DNA from: Hyphomicrobiales bacterium
GTDB taxonomy: Bacteria; Pseudomonadota; Alphaproteobacteria; Rhizobiales; Aestuariivirgaceae
Assembly (NCBI GenBank): GCA_025359045.1
Contig: JANYHN010000043.1
Location: 1-64,000, forward strand
Direction: 5' to 3'
DNA length: 64,000 nt
Shown: positions 18,416 to 27,715 of the stretch, in pieces
Position numbering within the stretch: the first letter of the stretch is position 1
How the letters are laid out: each line of letters opens with the position of its first letter
Notes under the pieces: model-generated
The model's input: the letters and a program-made list of their open reading frames with translations, nothing else
The model's database searches: none
What the model was told of the DNA's origin: nothing
Translations under genes and position numbers: made by a program

Positions 18416-19380
18416 TGCTCGATATTTTCCTCAGCGCCGAAACTTTATCATCAACAATTCGCATGTCGGTGCCGCTGATCTTTGCGTGTCTTGCAGGCCT
18501 GTGGTCGGAGCGTTCCGGCATCGTTGATATTGGCTTAGAGGGTAAAATGCTGGCGGCAGCTTTCACAGCGGCGGCGGCTGGTGCCTATTTCCAATCACCT
18601 TGGATCGCGCTGCTGCTGGCCATTGGTGTGAGCATTTTGTTTTCGCTGGTGCATGGTTATGCCTCAATCAATCAACGTGGCAATCAGGTCGTCTCAGGTG
18701 TGGCGATTAATATGCTCGCTGCTGGTCTTGCGGTTGTGCTTGGCAATGAATGGTTCAAGGAAGGTGGCCGCACGCCGCCTTTGCCGCCCGAAGCACAATT
18801 TCCAATTTTTCACATGCCGGGCTTTGACGCAGTACAATCCATTCCTCTGGTGGGGCCTTACATCAATATCCTTTCTGGCCATTCGGTATTGGTCTATCTC
18901 GCCTTTTTGTTGGTTCCGCTGACCGCATGGGCTTTGGCAAAAACCCGTTTTGGCTTAAGGTTGCGGGCAGTAGGTGAAAACCCGCACGCAGTCGATACAG
19001 CGGGCATCTCAGTTGCCAAGTTGCGCTATCAAGCCGTGATTATCGCAGGCATTCTATGTGGTTTTGCCGGCACATATTTATCGGTCGCCCTGCAGGGCTC
19101 ATTTGTGCGTGACATGTCGGCGGGGCGGGGCTTTATGGCGCTGGCTGCTTTAATATTTGCCAATTGGCGGGCATGGCCTTCGATGTGGGCGTGTCTGCTG
19201 TTTGGTTATTTGCAGGCCGTCGGTTTGCGCATGCAGGGCTTTAAGATTGGTGATGTCGAAATTCCCGTGCAGTTCATCAACATGCTGCCTTACGTGATGA
19301 CTGTGGTGTTGCTTGCGGGCTTTATCGGCAAATCGATTCCGCCGCGCGCTTCAGGCATTCCCTATACAAAGGATCGCTGA
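18415..19380 (+). CDS. nucleoside ABC transporter permease 2
   Basis: A protein of 321 residues, hydrophobic throughout, with the NupQ/YufQ pattern: VPLIFACLAGLWSERSGIVDIGLEGKMLAAAF near the N-terminus (in parts), NQVVSGVAINMLAAG, LRLRAVGENPHAVDTAGISVAKLRY, and SAGRGFMALAALIFANW. The ATG overlaps the preceding stop by one base. Its last base is shared with the ATG of the cytidine deaminase gene, so transport and breakdown genes appear to be one transcript. Confidence 0.88.
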   Translation: MLDIFLSAETLSSTIRMSVPLIFACLAGLWSERSGIVDIGLEGKMLAAAFTAAAAGAYFQSPWIALLLAIGVSILFSLVHGYASINQRGNQVVSGVAINMLAAGLAVVLGNEWFKEGGRTPPLPPEAQFPIFHMPGFDAVQSIPLVGPYINILSGHSVLVYLAFLLVPLTAWALAKTRFGLRLRAVGENPHAVDTAGISVAKLRYQAVIIAGILCGFAGTYLSVALQGSFVRDMSAGRGFMALAALIFANWRAWPSMWACLLFGYLQAVGLRMQGFKIGDVEIPVQFINMLPYVMTVVLLAGFIGKSIPPRASGIPYTKDR

Positions 19381-19772
19381 TGGATGATTTGATCAAAGCC
19401 GCCAAAGCTGCTCGTCTAACAGCGCATGCGCCATACTCCAAGTTCTATGTCGGCGCTGCAATGCGAGATGAACATGGCCGCGTGTTTGGTGGTTGTAACA
19501 TCGAAAACGCCGCCTATCCGCAGGGCTGGTGCGCTGAGTCATCGGCAATTGCAACGCTGATTGCCTCTGGTGGCAAGCGTGTGACCGAAGTTGCTGTTAT
19601 GGGGAATGGTGATACGCTGTGCACACCGTGCGGCGGATGTCGACAGAAGATCCGTGAATTTGCAAATGGCGATGTAAAAATTCATTGCTGCACTGAAGAT
19701 GGCAAGCTCATCCGCACGTTTACATTAGAGGAATTATTGCCGTATTCATTCGGCCCGGAGAATTTAGCATGA
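19380..19772 (+). CDS. cdd: cytidine deaminase
   Basis: A protein of 130 residues, the size of the small homotetrameric type. The zinc site is visible: C51-A-E53 in WCAESSAI, and P83-C84-G-G-C87 in TPCGGCRQK. FGGCNIENAAYPQG precedes it. It deaminates cytidine and deoxycytidine to uridine and deoxyuridine in the cytoplasm. It starts within the stop of the permease gene and ends inside the phosphorylase gene, so it belongs to the nucleoside operon. Confidence 0.95.
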   Translation: MDDLIKAAKAARLTAHAPYSKFYVGAAMRDEHGRVFGGCNIENAAYPQGWCAESSAIATLIASGGKRVTEVAVMGNGDTLCTPCGGCRQKIREFANGDVKIHCCTEDGKLIRTFTLEELLPYSFGPENLA

Positions 19773-20551
19773 GTGATCTCGTTTCTAAATTTGCGGGTCG
19801 CAAACCTAAGTCGGCCATCATTCTCGGCTCAAGCCTTGGCGCATTTGCTGACTCAGTTCAAAACGCCATCCGCATTCCTTACCGCGATCTTGAAGGTTTT
19901 CCTGTTCCAAAAATTTCCGGCCACGCAGGTGAGTTGGTGCTCGGCACTGTCGGTGGCAAAGAGATTGCTGTGCTTGCCGGGCGGGCGCATGCTTATGAAA
20001 GCGGCAATGCGGCTGTGATGCGGCCAGCTATTGAAGCGCTGAAAAATGCTGGCATCGAAAATCTGATCCTGACTAATGCGGCAGGCTCGCTTGATCCTGC
20101 GATGCGTCCCGGTTCCATTATGTTGATTGAAGATCACATCAACCAATCGGGCATGAACCCGCTTATCGGCCAGCATGGCGATGAAAATTTCGTGCCGATG
20201 ACCAATGCCTATGATCCGGAGTTACGTGCCAAGATCATCGTTGCCGCGGAAGTCGAAAAACTGGCGCTGCACCGCGGCGTTTATGTTTGGTATTCTGGCC
20301 CATCGTTTGAAACACCAGCTGAGATTAAAATGTTCCGCATGATTGGTGGCACGGCGGTTGGCATGTCGACTGCGCCTGAAACAATTTTGGCGCGGCGTTA
20401 CGGATTGAAGGTGGCGGGCTTGTCAGTGATCACCAATCTCGCAGCAGGCATTGAAGGTGCATCTCCCAGCCATGCCGAAACCAAATCTGAAGGGGCCAAG
20501 GCTTCAGCACGCATGGGTCAATTGCTCACGCGCTTTTTCATGGATTTATAA
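19769..20551 (+). CDS. punA: purine-nucleoside phosphorylase, trimeric type
   Basis: A protein of 260 residues of the class II (PNP/MTAP) family: IILGSSLGAFAD at residues 17-28 is the phosphate-binding loop, GRAHAYE and LTNAAGSLDP follow, and SGPSFETPAEIKMFR and VGMSTAPETILARR mark the base-binding region. It splits purine (deoxy)nucleosides to base and (deoxy)ribose 1-phosphate. The product feeds phosphopentomutase, encoded two genes on. It overlaps cdd by 4 bp. Confidence 0.92.
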   Translation: MSDLVSKFAGRKPKSAIILGSSLGAFADSVQNAIRIPYRDLEGFPVPKISGHAGELVLGTVGGKEIAVLAGRAHAYESGNAAVMRPAIEALKNAGIENLILTNAAGSLDPAMRPGSIMLIEDHINQSGMNPLIGQHGDENFVPMTNAYDPELRAKIIVAAEVEKLALHRGVYVWYSGPSFETPAEIKMFRMIGGTAVGMSTAPETILARRYGLKVAGLSVITNLAAGIEGASPSHAETKSEGAKASARMGQLLTRFFMDL

Positions 20552-21859
20552 ATGCTGCCGCAAGAAATCATCCGCAAGAAGCGTGATGGCGCACCACTCA
20601 CCAGAGATGAAGTGCGTGAATTCATCAGTGGGCTGACCAAGGGTACTATCTCCGAAGGTCAGGTAGCGGCTTTTGCGATGGCGGTATTTTTTAAAGGCAT
20701 GAGTGCTGAAGAAGCTGTGGGCCTCACAATTGCGATGCGCGACTCCGGCACGGTGCTGACGTGGGATATGCCGGGGCCGGTGGTTGATAAGCATTCGACT
20801 GGTGGGATTGGCGATAATATCTCCTTGATGCTCGCACCAATGCTTGCAGCATGCGGTTGTTTTGTGCCGATGATTTCGGGGCGCGGGCTTGGCCACACAG
20901 GGGGCACGCTGGATAAGCTGGATTCGATTCCAGGTTACACCACACAGCCTGATCTTGTGCTCTTTCGCAAAGTGGTGCGCGAGGCTGGCTGTGCCATCAT
21001 CGGGCAAACGGCGGATTTAGCGCCAGCAGATAAACGGCTTTATGGCATCAGGGATGTAACGGCCACGGTTGAATCTGTGCCGCTAATCACGGCTTCGATC
21101 TTGTCGAAAAAACTCGCTGCTGGATTGCAACACTTGGTGATGGATGTGAAAACAGGTTCAGGTGCCTTTATGGCCAAGCATGAAGACGCGGTGATGCTGG
21201 CCAGAAGTTTGGTTAGTGTAGCAAATGGGGCTGGCCTTAAAACTACAGCATTGATCACCGACATGGATGAACCGTTGGCATCAGCGGCGGGCAATGCGCT
21301 TGAAGTTCTTCACGCGATAGAATTTCTGAAAGGTCGATTAATCAACAAGCGTGTTGAAGCGATTACATTGGCGTTAGGTGCGGAGCTTTTGTTCAGTGCA
21401 GGAATCGCCCCAACACTTGAAGATGGAACACAGAAGCTTGCCGCTACGATAACGTTCGGCCTTGCTGCGGAGCATTTTGCCAAAATGACGGCGTTGCTCG
21501 GTGGGCCTAAAGATTTTATGGAACGACCCGATCATTATATGAAGTCAGCCAAAATCATCCGACCCGTTTATGCTGATGATGAAGGTGCGGTTTCAAAGAT
21601 CGAAACGCGTCAGCTCGGACTTGCGGTGATTGAGCTTGGCGGAGGACGCTTGCGTGCAGATGATAAAATTGATCACGCGGTGGGCTTATCCAATCTGCTT
21701 GGTAAAAACTTCCGCGCTGATATGAATACGCCGCTGTGCATGATCCATGCGCAAGACGAAACCAGTTTTAATCGCGCCGCCCAGATTGTCAAAACGGCTT
21801 ACGCCATCGGCGATGTTGTGAAAGAAACGCCGCCAGTGATTGAGCGCATCACAGCATGA
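20552..21859 (+). CDS. deoA: thymidine phosphorylase
   Basis: A protein of 435 residues, normal for the family. The glycosyl-transferase family helical domain is followed by the phosphate loop [11 protein letters not shown] at residues 79-89, then [19 protein letters not shown] and [11 protein letters not shown]. It converts thymidine and deoxyuridine to base and deoxyribose 1-phosphate. It follows the purine phosphorylase directly and overlaps deoB by ATGA. Confidence 0.94.
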   Translation: MLPQEIIRKKRDGAPLTRDEVREFISGLTKGTISEGQVAAFAMAVFFKGMSAEEAVGLTIAMRDSGTVLTWDMPGPVVDKHSTGGIGDNISLMLAPMLAACGCFVPMISGRGLGHTGGTLDKLDSIPGYTTQPDLVLFRKVVREAGCAIIGQTADLAPADKRLYGIRDVTATVESVPLITASILSKKLAAGLQHLVMDVKTGSGAFMAKHEDAVMLARSLVSVANGAGLKTTALITDMDEPLASAAGNALEVLHAIEFLKGRLINKRVEAITLALGAELLFSAGIAPTLEDGTQKLAATITFGLAAEHFAKMTALLGGPKDFMERPDHYMKSAKIIRPVYADDEGAVSKIETRQLGLAVIELGGGRLRADDKIDHAVGLSNLLGKNFRADMNTPLCMIHAQDETSFNRAAQIVKTAYAIGDVVKETPPVIERITA

Positions 21860-23022
21860 GCAGGGCGTTCCTATTCGTGATGGATTCCGTCGGCATTGGT
21901 GGTGCGCCTGATGCCGCGAAGTTTGGTGACGCGGGTTCCAACACGCTCGGCCACATCTCTGATCACATGAAACTCAATATTCCAAATCTCGTTTCGTTGG
22001 GAGTGGCCAAAGCGGTGCATGCGGCGAGTGGCTCGGCGCATGGGCTTGACGTGACTGCAGCTGTGAAAGGTGGCTGGGGATATGCCGTGGAAGTTTCTCA
22101 AGGCAAGGATACCATCACGGGGCATTGGGAAATGGGCGGTGTGCCTTTGCAATTTTCATGGGGCTATTTCCCAGAAACAATCCCTGCTTTCCCGCAAAAT
22201 ATAATGGATGAAATTATTGCCCGCGCCAAATTGCCGGGCTTGCTCTGCATGGCCCATGCCTCAGGCACTCAGGTGATTGAAGACTTTGGCGAGGAGCATA
22301 TTCGGACTGGAAAACCCATCATCTACACCAGTGCTGATAGTGTGATCCAGATTGCCGCTCATGAAACGCATTTTGGTTTGCAACAGCTTTATGATGTCTG
22401 CAAAATTGCCCGTGAGCTCACTTACCCAATGAATATTGGCCGGGTGATTGCGCGGCCGTTTTTAGGTGAAACCGCAAAGACTTTTGGGCGTACCGGCAAC
22501 CGCAAAGACTATGCGATCACACCGCCCACGCCGAGCCTGCTTAAAGTGTTGACCGATGCGGGCCGTGACGTGGTTTCGGTCGGCAAGATCGGCGACATCT
22601 ATGCCCATGTGGGCACGGGGCGAGAGATGAAGGTATCCGGCAACCCCACCTTGATGCAGACAACATTGGATGCCATGGACACCGTCAAAGACGGTGGATT
22701 CCTGATGACAAACTTTGTCGACTTTGACACCAATTATGGCCACCGCCGCGATCCTCTTGGCTATGGCAAGGAACTTGAATGGTTTGACGCCGAACTGCCA
22801 AAGATATTTGCCAAATTGCGCAAAAATGACCTGCTCATCATCACCGCCGATCACGGCAATGATCCCACATGGGCTGGCACCGATCACACACGCGAGTGCA
22901 TTCCGATCTTGTGCAATCGAAAGATTGAAATAGGCAGACGCGAAAGCTTCTCAGATATTGGGCAGAGCGTTGCTAAATGGTTAGGAGCACCCAAGCTGGT
23001 GGCGGGGACATCATTTCTTTAG
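21856..23022 (+). CDS. deoB: phosphopentomutase
   Basis: A protein of 388 residues of the alkaline phosphatase superfamily. Metal-binding residues are in [11 protein letters not shown] at the N-terminus and in [18 protein letters not shown] near residue 332; [11 protein letters not shown] matches the phosphopentomutase pattern. It interconverts (deoxy)ribose 1- and 5-phosphates, letting pentoses released by the two phosphorylases enter central metabolism. It is the last gene of the nucleoside operon. Deoxyribose-phosphate aldolase is not in the window. Confidence 0.95.
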   Translation: MSRAFLFVMDSVGIGGAPDAAKFGDAGSNTLGHISDHMKLNIPNLVSLGVAKAVHAASGSAHGLDVTAAVKGGWGYAVEVSQGKDTITGHWEMGGVPLQFSWGYFPETIPAFPQNIMDEIIARAKLPGLLCMAHASGTQVIEDFGEEHIRTGKPIIYTSADSVIQIAAHETHFGLQQLYDVCKIARELTYPMNIGRVIARPFLGETAKTFGRTGNRKDYAITPPTPSLLKVLTDAGRDVVSVGKIGDIYAHVGTGREMKVSGNPTLMQTTLDAMDTVKDGGFLMTNFVDFDTNYGHRRDPLGYGKELEWFDAELPKIFAKLRKNDLLIITADHGNDPTWAGTDHTRECIPILCNRKIEIGRRESFSDIGQSVAKWLGAPKLVAGTSFL

Positions 23023-23087
23023 TTGAACTTCTTAACAGGTTTTAGATTATATTAGCCGTCGCTGAGGGGCTAACCGGAGAAATTAAA

Positions 23088-23447
23088 ATGAAAAAAATTT
23101 TGGGCGCACTGTTATTCAGCGCAATATTTTCCTTGCCAGCCAGCGCTATTGATTTTGGCGGCAAATATAAGGTTGAAGGCTCCAACATTAACGGCACTAA
23201 ATATGAGGGTGAAGCAACTATCACCATCACATCAGAAACCACTTGTGAAATCCATTGGGACACGGGTGGCACAACATCAGACGGCATCTGTATGCGCAAT
23301 GATGATAGCTTTGCCGCCGCCTATAAAATTCAGGATGCCGTGGGCTTGATCATCTACAAAGTTTCGCCCGAAGGTGCGCTAGACGGCGTGTGGACCATTG
23401 CTGGCAATGGGGGTGCAGGCACCGAAGTCTTGACACCGATCAAGTAA
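23088..23447 (+). CDS. small secreted protein of unknown function
   Basis: A protein of 119 residues with a clear signal peptide (MKKILGALLFSAIFSLPASA, cut near residue 20). The mature part is acidic and rich in Thr, Gly and Asp, with beta-strand patterns (FGGKYKVEGSNINGTKYEGEATITI) and two cysteines that could form a disulfide (TTCEIHW, DGICMRN). AACCGGAGAAA precedes the ATG. It is convergent with choV, meeting it without a gap, and 65 bp after deoB. I do not recognise the family. Confidence 0.7.
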   Translation: MKKILGALLFSAIFSLPASAIDFGGKYKVEGSNINGTKYEGEATITITSETTCEIHWDTGGTTSDGICMRNDDSFAAAYKIQDAVGLIIYKVSPEGALDGVWTIAGNGGAGTEVLTPIK

Positions 23448-24638
23448 TCATTCGGCACGCTTCAACACCGCCTGCAACACGTCCTTCACGCCAATGGCAC
23501 CTGCAAAGGTGCTGTCGTCATTAAACAAGGCCACGGGTGCTGTTTCAGATCTATGCATGGCGAGCATTACGGTTTTGAGCGATGTGCCGGGGGTGGCCCA
23601 GAAGACGGGTTTTGACTTTGCATCCACCGCTTTTTCAGCCTCGACGCATGACACCCATGTGGCCATCACACCGTCACGCTCGACCACTGTCACCTTATTA
23701 TCCTTGCCCAGCTTAAAGCGCGTGGTCATGCGCCGATCAAGCCACACCCATCCACCTTTATCCTTGGCCAGTTCATGCACACCGCGCATCACATTCCACG
23801 CGGTGAGAACCGAGAGTGGGTTTACGTTGGCGATGAATTCACTCACATAGGCATTGGCAGGGCGCAGAACGATATCTTCAGGGCGGCCTGATTGCACAAT
23901 GCGACCCCCCTCCATGATGGTGATGGTGTTGCCAATCTTCAAAGCTTCTTCCAGATCGTGGCTAACGAAAATGATGGTCTTCTTCAATTTCTTTTGCAGC
24001 TGCAAAAGCTCATCTTGCAGTTTGGTGCGGATCAAAGGATCAAGCGCCGAGAACGGTTCATCCATCAGCAAAATCGGCGCTTCCGTTGCAAAAGCACGGG
24101 CCAGGCCAACACGCTGTTGCATGCCGCCTGATAGTTCATGGGCATATTTGCCAGCCCATTGATCAAGACCGACGAGCTTTAATTGCGCATCCACTTTACT
24201 TTTGCGCGTGGCTTCATCCATGCCCGCAAGCTCTAACCCAAAGCCCACATTTTGCGCCACGGTACGCCACGGCAGCAGGGCAAATTGCTGGAACACCATA
24301 GCCACTTGACCTTGGCGGATGTGGCGCAAAGTGGCCTCATCACATGTGACCACATCAACCATTTTATCGCCATCACGCACCAAGACATTTCCGCGTGTGA
24401 CTTTATTGAGGCCGTTGACGGCGCGGAGCAAAGTCGATTTGCCAGAACCTGAGAGGCCCATCAGAACACTGATCTCGCCTTCTTTCACGGTGAGATTTGC
24501 ACCAGCACAACCCAGCACCACGCCCGTCTTATCAAGAATGGCAGAACGGCTCTCACCTTTGTCCAACATGGCCTGAGCAGTGCTTGTGTCCCTGCCAAAA
24601 AGAATGTCGACGTTTTTAAATTCAACAACAGCGGTCAT
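23448..24638 (-). CDS. choV: choline ABC transporter ATP-binding protein
   Basis: A protein of 396 residues of the ProV/OpuA type. Walker A is GLSGSGKST at residues 61-69, the Q-loop region is MVFQQFALLPWRTVAQN, the signature is ELSGGMQQRVGLARAFA and Walker B is LLMDEPFSALDPLIR. A C-terminal extension of about 115 residues replaces the usual CBS pair and is partly divergent. I chose the start at 24638, with AGGAG 7 nt upstream, over a start 27 bp earlier. Its ATG overlaps the permease stop (ATGA). The choline assignment rests on the binding protein encoded upstream. Confidence 0.85.
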   Translation of the reverse strand: MTAVVEFKNVDILFGRDTSTAQAMLDKGESRSAILDKTGVVLGCAGANLTVKEGEISVLMGLSGSGKSTLLRAVNGLNKVTRGNVLVRDGDKMVDVVTCDEATLRHIRQGQVAMVFQQFALLPWRTVAQNVGFGLELAGMDEATRKSKVDAQLKLVGLDQWAGKYAHELSGGMQQRVGLARAFATEAPILLMDEPFSALDPLIRTKLQDELLQLQKKLKKTIIFVSHDLEEALKIGNTITIMEGGRIVQSGRPEDIVLRPANAYVSEFIANVNPLSVLTAWNVMRGVHELAKDKGGWVWLDRRMTTRFKLGKDNKVTVVERDGVMATWVSCVEAEKAVDAKSKPVFWATPGTSLKTVMLAMHRSETAPVALFNDDSTFAGAIGVKDVLQAVLKRAE

Positions 24639-25489
24639 GATTTGGCTCCTGTTGTAACCTTGCACATGCGGTCCAAAATAATCGCCAACACCACAATGGC
24701 GAGGCCCGCTTCAATACCAAGCGGAATGTTGAGTGAATTAAGAGCGCGCACCACGGGCGAGCCCAAACCATTTGCGCCGATCAATGCCGAAATCACCACC
24801 ATGGAAAGTGAAAGCATAATGCATTGTGTGAGGCCCGCCATAATAGTGGGCAGTGCTGACGGTAACTCCACTTTCCACAGAAGTTGCTGTTTGGTGGCAC
24901 CAAACGCTTCTCCAGCTTCAATCAGTGGCCGCGGGACTGATGTTATGCCCAAATGCGTGAGGCGGATGGGGGCCGGGGCTGCAAATATCACAGTCACGAT
25001 CAGGCCGGGAGCAACGCCCAAACCAAACATGATAATGATGGGAATTAAATAAACGAAAGTTGGCAGGGTTTGCATCAAATCAAGAATGGGCAATAAGAAA
25101 CGGTAAACTCTGGGGTTATGGGCTGCCCAAATGCCGATTGGCACACCAATGGCCATCGATGCACCTGCGGCTGAAACAACTAAAACAATTGTTTCAATCA
25201 TGCCCTTCCATAGGCCCTGATTGAGAATGAACAGCAAGCCTAACCCTACACCCAAAGCCAGCTTCCATGATTTTTGCAGATACCACGCAAGCGCTACCAC
25301 TGCGATAATAATCATCAGCGGCGGAAACCATAAAAGTATATTTGTGAGGGTTTCTAAAAACCACGTGAGGCCATCAGAAATGCCATTGAAAAAAGCTTTA
25401 AAATTCGTTGTGAGAAACGCGAAAAATGCTTTGCCCCACGGGCCGATTGGAATTTTATTTGCTGTGATGAAATCAACAAGTGCGCCCAT
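24635..25489 (-). CDS. choW: choline ABC transporter permease
   Basis: A protein of 284 residues with a ProW-like arrangement: two or three hydrophobic segments (LLWFPPLMIIIAVVALAWYLQ) and a permease core of five to six more, containing LMQTLPTFVYLIPIIIMFG and the EAA-like loop EAGEAFGATKQQLLWKVELPSALPTI (in parts). I chose the start at 25489, preceded by GGGAGAAGG, because the longer reading adds residues translated from the upstream terminator region. It forms the inner-membrane channel of the importer. Confidence 0.87.
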   Translation of the reverse strand: MGALVDFITANKIPIGPWGKAFFAFLTTNFKAFFNGISDGLTWFLETLTNILLWFPPLMIIIAVVALAWYLQKSWKLALGVGLGLLFILNQGLWKGMIETIVLVVSAAGASMAIGVPIGIWAAHNPRVYRFLLPILDLMQTLPTFVYLIPIIIMFGLGVAPGLIVTVIFAAPAPIRLTHLGITSVPRPLIEAGEAFGATKQQLLWKVELPSALPTIMAGLTQCIMLSLSMVVISALIGANGLGSPVVRALNSLNIPLGIEAGLAIVVLAIILDRMCKVTTGAKS

Positions 25490-25510
25490 ATGCCTTCTCC
25501 CCTGCCCACT

Positions 25511-25548
25511 TATAAAAACGGGCTGGCTAAGAGTATCAGCCAGCCCGT
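25511..25548 (-). terminator. intrinsic terminator/attenuator between choX and choW
   Basis: On the minus strand ACGGGCTGGCT and AGCCAGCCCGT form a perfect 11-bp stem with a 9-nt loop, followed by TTTTTATA. It lies between the binding-protein and permease genes and would reduce read-through into choWV, keeping the binding protein in excess. Confidence 0.8.
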
Positions 25549-25573
25549 GCCTATTTGTCAAAGGCCTGTATTG

Positions 25574-26533
25574 TTATAAGCCAAGACCCTTCTTTACGGC
25601 ATCAAGCGCTGGGCCTGAGCCATCAAAAGTGGTCACATCTTTCAGCCAAGCATCCAAAGCGGTTGGATTGGCCTTGATCCAAGCAAGTGCAGCCGTTTTT
25701 GGATCAGCGCCCTTGTTCAAGATGTCGCCCATGACGTTGTTTTCCATATCCATCGTAAATTTCAGGTTGGAAACAAGTTTGCCAATATTGGGGCATTCAG
25801 CCACATAGCCTTTGCGCACTGTTGTGAAGACTGACGCGCCGCCGAAGTTTGGTCCGAACAAGGCGTCACCACCCGTGAGATATTGAATTTTGAAGTTGGC
25901 GTTCATCGGATGAGGTGCCCAACCCAAAAACAAGATGTCTTTCTTATCGCCTGTCAGTTTGGCAACTTGAGCTAACATGCCAGCTTCAGAGCTTTCAACC
26001 AGTTCAAAACCATCAAGGCCAAACGCTGGATCTTTGATCATATCCAGAATATGGCGGTTGCCATCGTTGCCGGGTTCAATGCCGTAAAGCTTGCCGCCAA
26101 GCTTATCTTTGAATTTCGCAATGTCTTTAAAATCATGCAGACCCGCGTCAAACAATTCTTGATTTACGGCAAGAGTATATTTTGCACCTTCAAGATTAGC
26201 GCCAATTGTTTCGACCGAACCGTCCTTGGAATAGGCTTCAATATCCGCGACCATGGAAGGCATCCAATTGCCGAGAAACACATCAATATCTTTGCTCTTC
26301 ATTGATGCGAAAGTCACCGGAACAGCAAGTTGCTTGATGTCGCCTTTATAGCCCATCTGCTCAACGATTGCTCCAGTCATTGCAGTAATGGCGGTAATAT
26401 CAGTCCAGCCCACATCCGACATGCGCACATCTTTGCACGATTCAGCATCGCCAGCAGACGCGCTGATTGACATGGAAAGCAAGCTTGCGCCAAAGGCTAG
26501 GCCTGCAATAAGTTTCTTCATCGTATTGGTCAT
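25574..26533 (-). CDS. choX: choline-binding periplasmic protein
   Basis: A protein of 319 residues with a signal peptide cut near residue 28. Aromatic residues W43 (DVGWTDI), W90 (LGNWMPS), Y119 (AKYTLAV) and W205 (FLGWAPHPMN) occupy the positions that I recall for the aromatic cage of the choline-specific ChoX of Sinorhizobium. Two Cys, in ESCKDV and AECPNI, could be a disulfide. It captures choline for conversion to glycine betaine or use as carbon. GGGAGAA precedes the ATG. It heads the choXWV operon, divergent from a Gfo/Idh gene. Confidence 0.88.
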   Translation of the reverse strand: MTNTMKKLIAGLAFGASLLSMSISASAGDAESCKDVRMSDVGWTDITAITAMTGAIVEQMGYKGDIKQLAVPVTFASMKSKDIDVFLGNWMPSMVADIEAYSKDGSVETIGANLEGAKYTLAVNQELFDAGLHDFKDIAKFKDKLGGKLYGIEPGNDGNRHILDMIKDPAFGLDGFELVESSEAGMLAQVAKLTGDKKDILFLGWAPHPMNANFKIQYLTGGDALFGPNFGGASVFTTVRKGYVAECPNIGKLVSNLKFTMDMENNVMGDILNKGADPKTAALAWIKANPTALDAWLKDVTTFDGSGPALDAVKKGLGL

Positions 26534-26695
26534 CGAGTTTCTCCCTAACGTGACTGGTGAACAGTAAACTGGTTTGTAATGATTGCGTCAACTTAATGAA
26601 TGACAATAAACCACCCGAATCCGGCGATTTAAAGCTGGCAAACGACAGCTTTGTTCCTGTATTGATGTCTTAAATCAAAAACCGAGGCAAAAACC

Positions 26696-27685
26696 ATGAA
26701 ACCTGTAAAATGGGGCATTATCTCCACCGCCAATATCGGCATGGAAAAAGTAACGCCGGGCATGATGAAATCATCAGAGCTCGAGGTGGTGGCCATTGCC
26801 TCGCGCAGTTTGAAACATGCCAAAGCCGCTGCCGCCAAACTCGGCATCGCGAAAGCTTATGGCTCTTATGAAGAGATGCTGGCTGATCCTGAAATCGAAG
26901 CGGTTTACAACCCGCTGCCAAATCATTTGCATGTGGCTTTAACATTGCTTGCGGCAAAACACGGCAAGCACGTACTGTGCGAGAAGCCAATTGCAATTAC
27001 CGCCAAGGAAGCAACCCAGCTTCGCAAAACGGAAACCAAAGTACTGATCGCTGAAGCTTTCATGGTGCGCCATAATCCACAATGGATCGATGCGCGCGCC
27101 CGTGTGAAGGCTGGGGAGATTGGCGAAGTTAAAGTCATCCAATGTTTGTTCAGCTATATGAACCGCGATCCGAAGAACGTGCGCAACATGGCCGATATTG
27201 GTGGCGGTGGGATGTTGGATATTGGCTGTTATCCTATCACGATCTCACGCTTTATTTTTGGTGCGGAACCTTTGCGGGTGACTTCGACAATTGACCGCGA
27301 TCCAAAATTCAAGACTGACCGCGTTGCGGGAGGGCTTGCTGATTTTGGCAAAGGGCGACATTTATCATTCTCGATTTCTACGCAACTTGCACCTTATCAG
27401 CGCGTACATATTCTGGGCACCAAGGGTCGTATTGAAATTGAAATTCCGTTCAACGCACCGCCTGATGTGCCCAACAAAGTGTTTATTCAAGGCATGGACA
27501 TGAATGAGGGCCAATGGCTGGCCTATCCGATTGCCGATCAATACCAGTTGCAAGCCGAAGCCTTTAGCCGTTCCATCCGCGCGAAGAAGAAATCGGCGTG
27601 GGGTGTTGAAGATGCGATATGCAATATGAAAATTATTGATGCGATGTTTAAGGCTGAAAAGAGCAATAAGTGGGAGAAGGTTTGA
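26696..27685 (+). CDS. Gfo/Idh/MocA family oxidoreductase
   Basis: A protein of 329 residues. An N-terminal Rossmann fold starts WGIISTANIGMEKV, and the conserved CEKPIA at residues 95-100 is followed by a C-terminal alpha/beta domain with GGGMLDIGCYPI, which holds the catalytic Lys/Asp/His pattern of the family. These enzymes oxidise or reduce sugars, inositols or related compounds with NAD(P). The substrate cannot be deduced. It stands alone, divergent from choX, and is followed within 2 bp by a palindromic repeat unit. Confidence 0.82.
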   Translation: MKPVKWGIISTANIGMEKVTPGMMKSSELEVVAIASRSLKHAKAAAAKLGIAKAYGSYEEMLADPEIEAVYNPLPNHLHVALTLLAAKHGKHVLCEKPIAITAKEATQLRKTETKVLIAEAFMVRHNPQWIDARARVKAGEIGEVKVIQCLFSYMNRDPKNVRNMADIGGGGMLDIGCYPITISRFIFGAEPLRVTSTIDRDPKFKTDRVAGGLADFGKGRHLSFSISTQLAPYQRVHILGTKGRIEIEIPFNAPPDVPNKVFIQGMDMNEGQWLAYPIADQYQLQAEAFSRSIRAKKKSAWGVEDAICNMKIIDAMFKAEKSNKWEKV

Positions 27686-27686
27686 A

Positions 27687-27713
27687 GTCCTCTGCCGCAT
27701 AGCGGGAGAGGAC
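27687..27713. repeat. palindromic repeat unit (REP-like), copy 2
   Basis: GTCCTCTGCCGC-ATA-GCGGGAGAGGAC forms a 12-bp stem with one mismatch and a 3-nt loop. It fills the whole 30-bp space between two convergent genes. Apart from its loop it matches the right-hand unit of the element at 15648-15795 in reverse orientation. Confidence 0.8.
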
Positions 27714-27715
27714 AT

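Noticed and set aside
23854-24162. Open frames on the plus strand through choV and choW
   Set aside because: They are antisense shadows of well-supported ABC transporter genes and show no domain or ribosome site.
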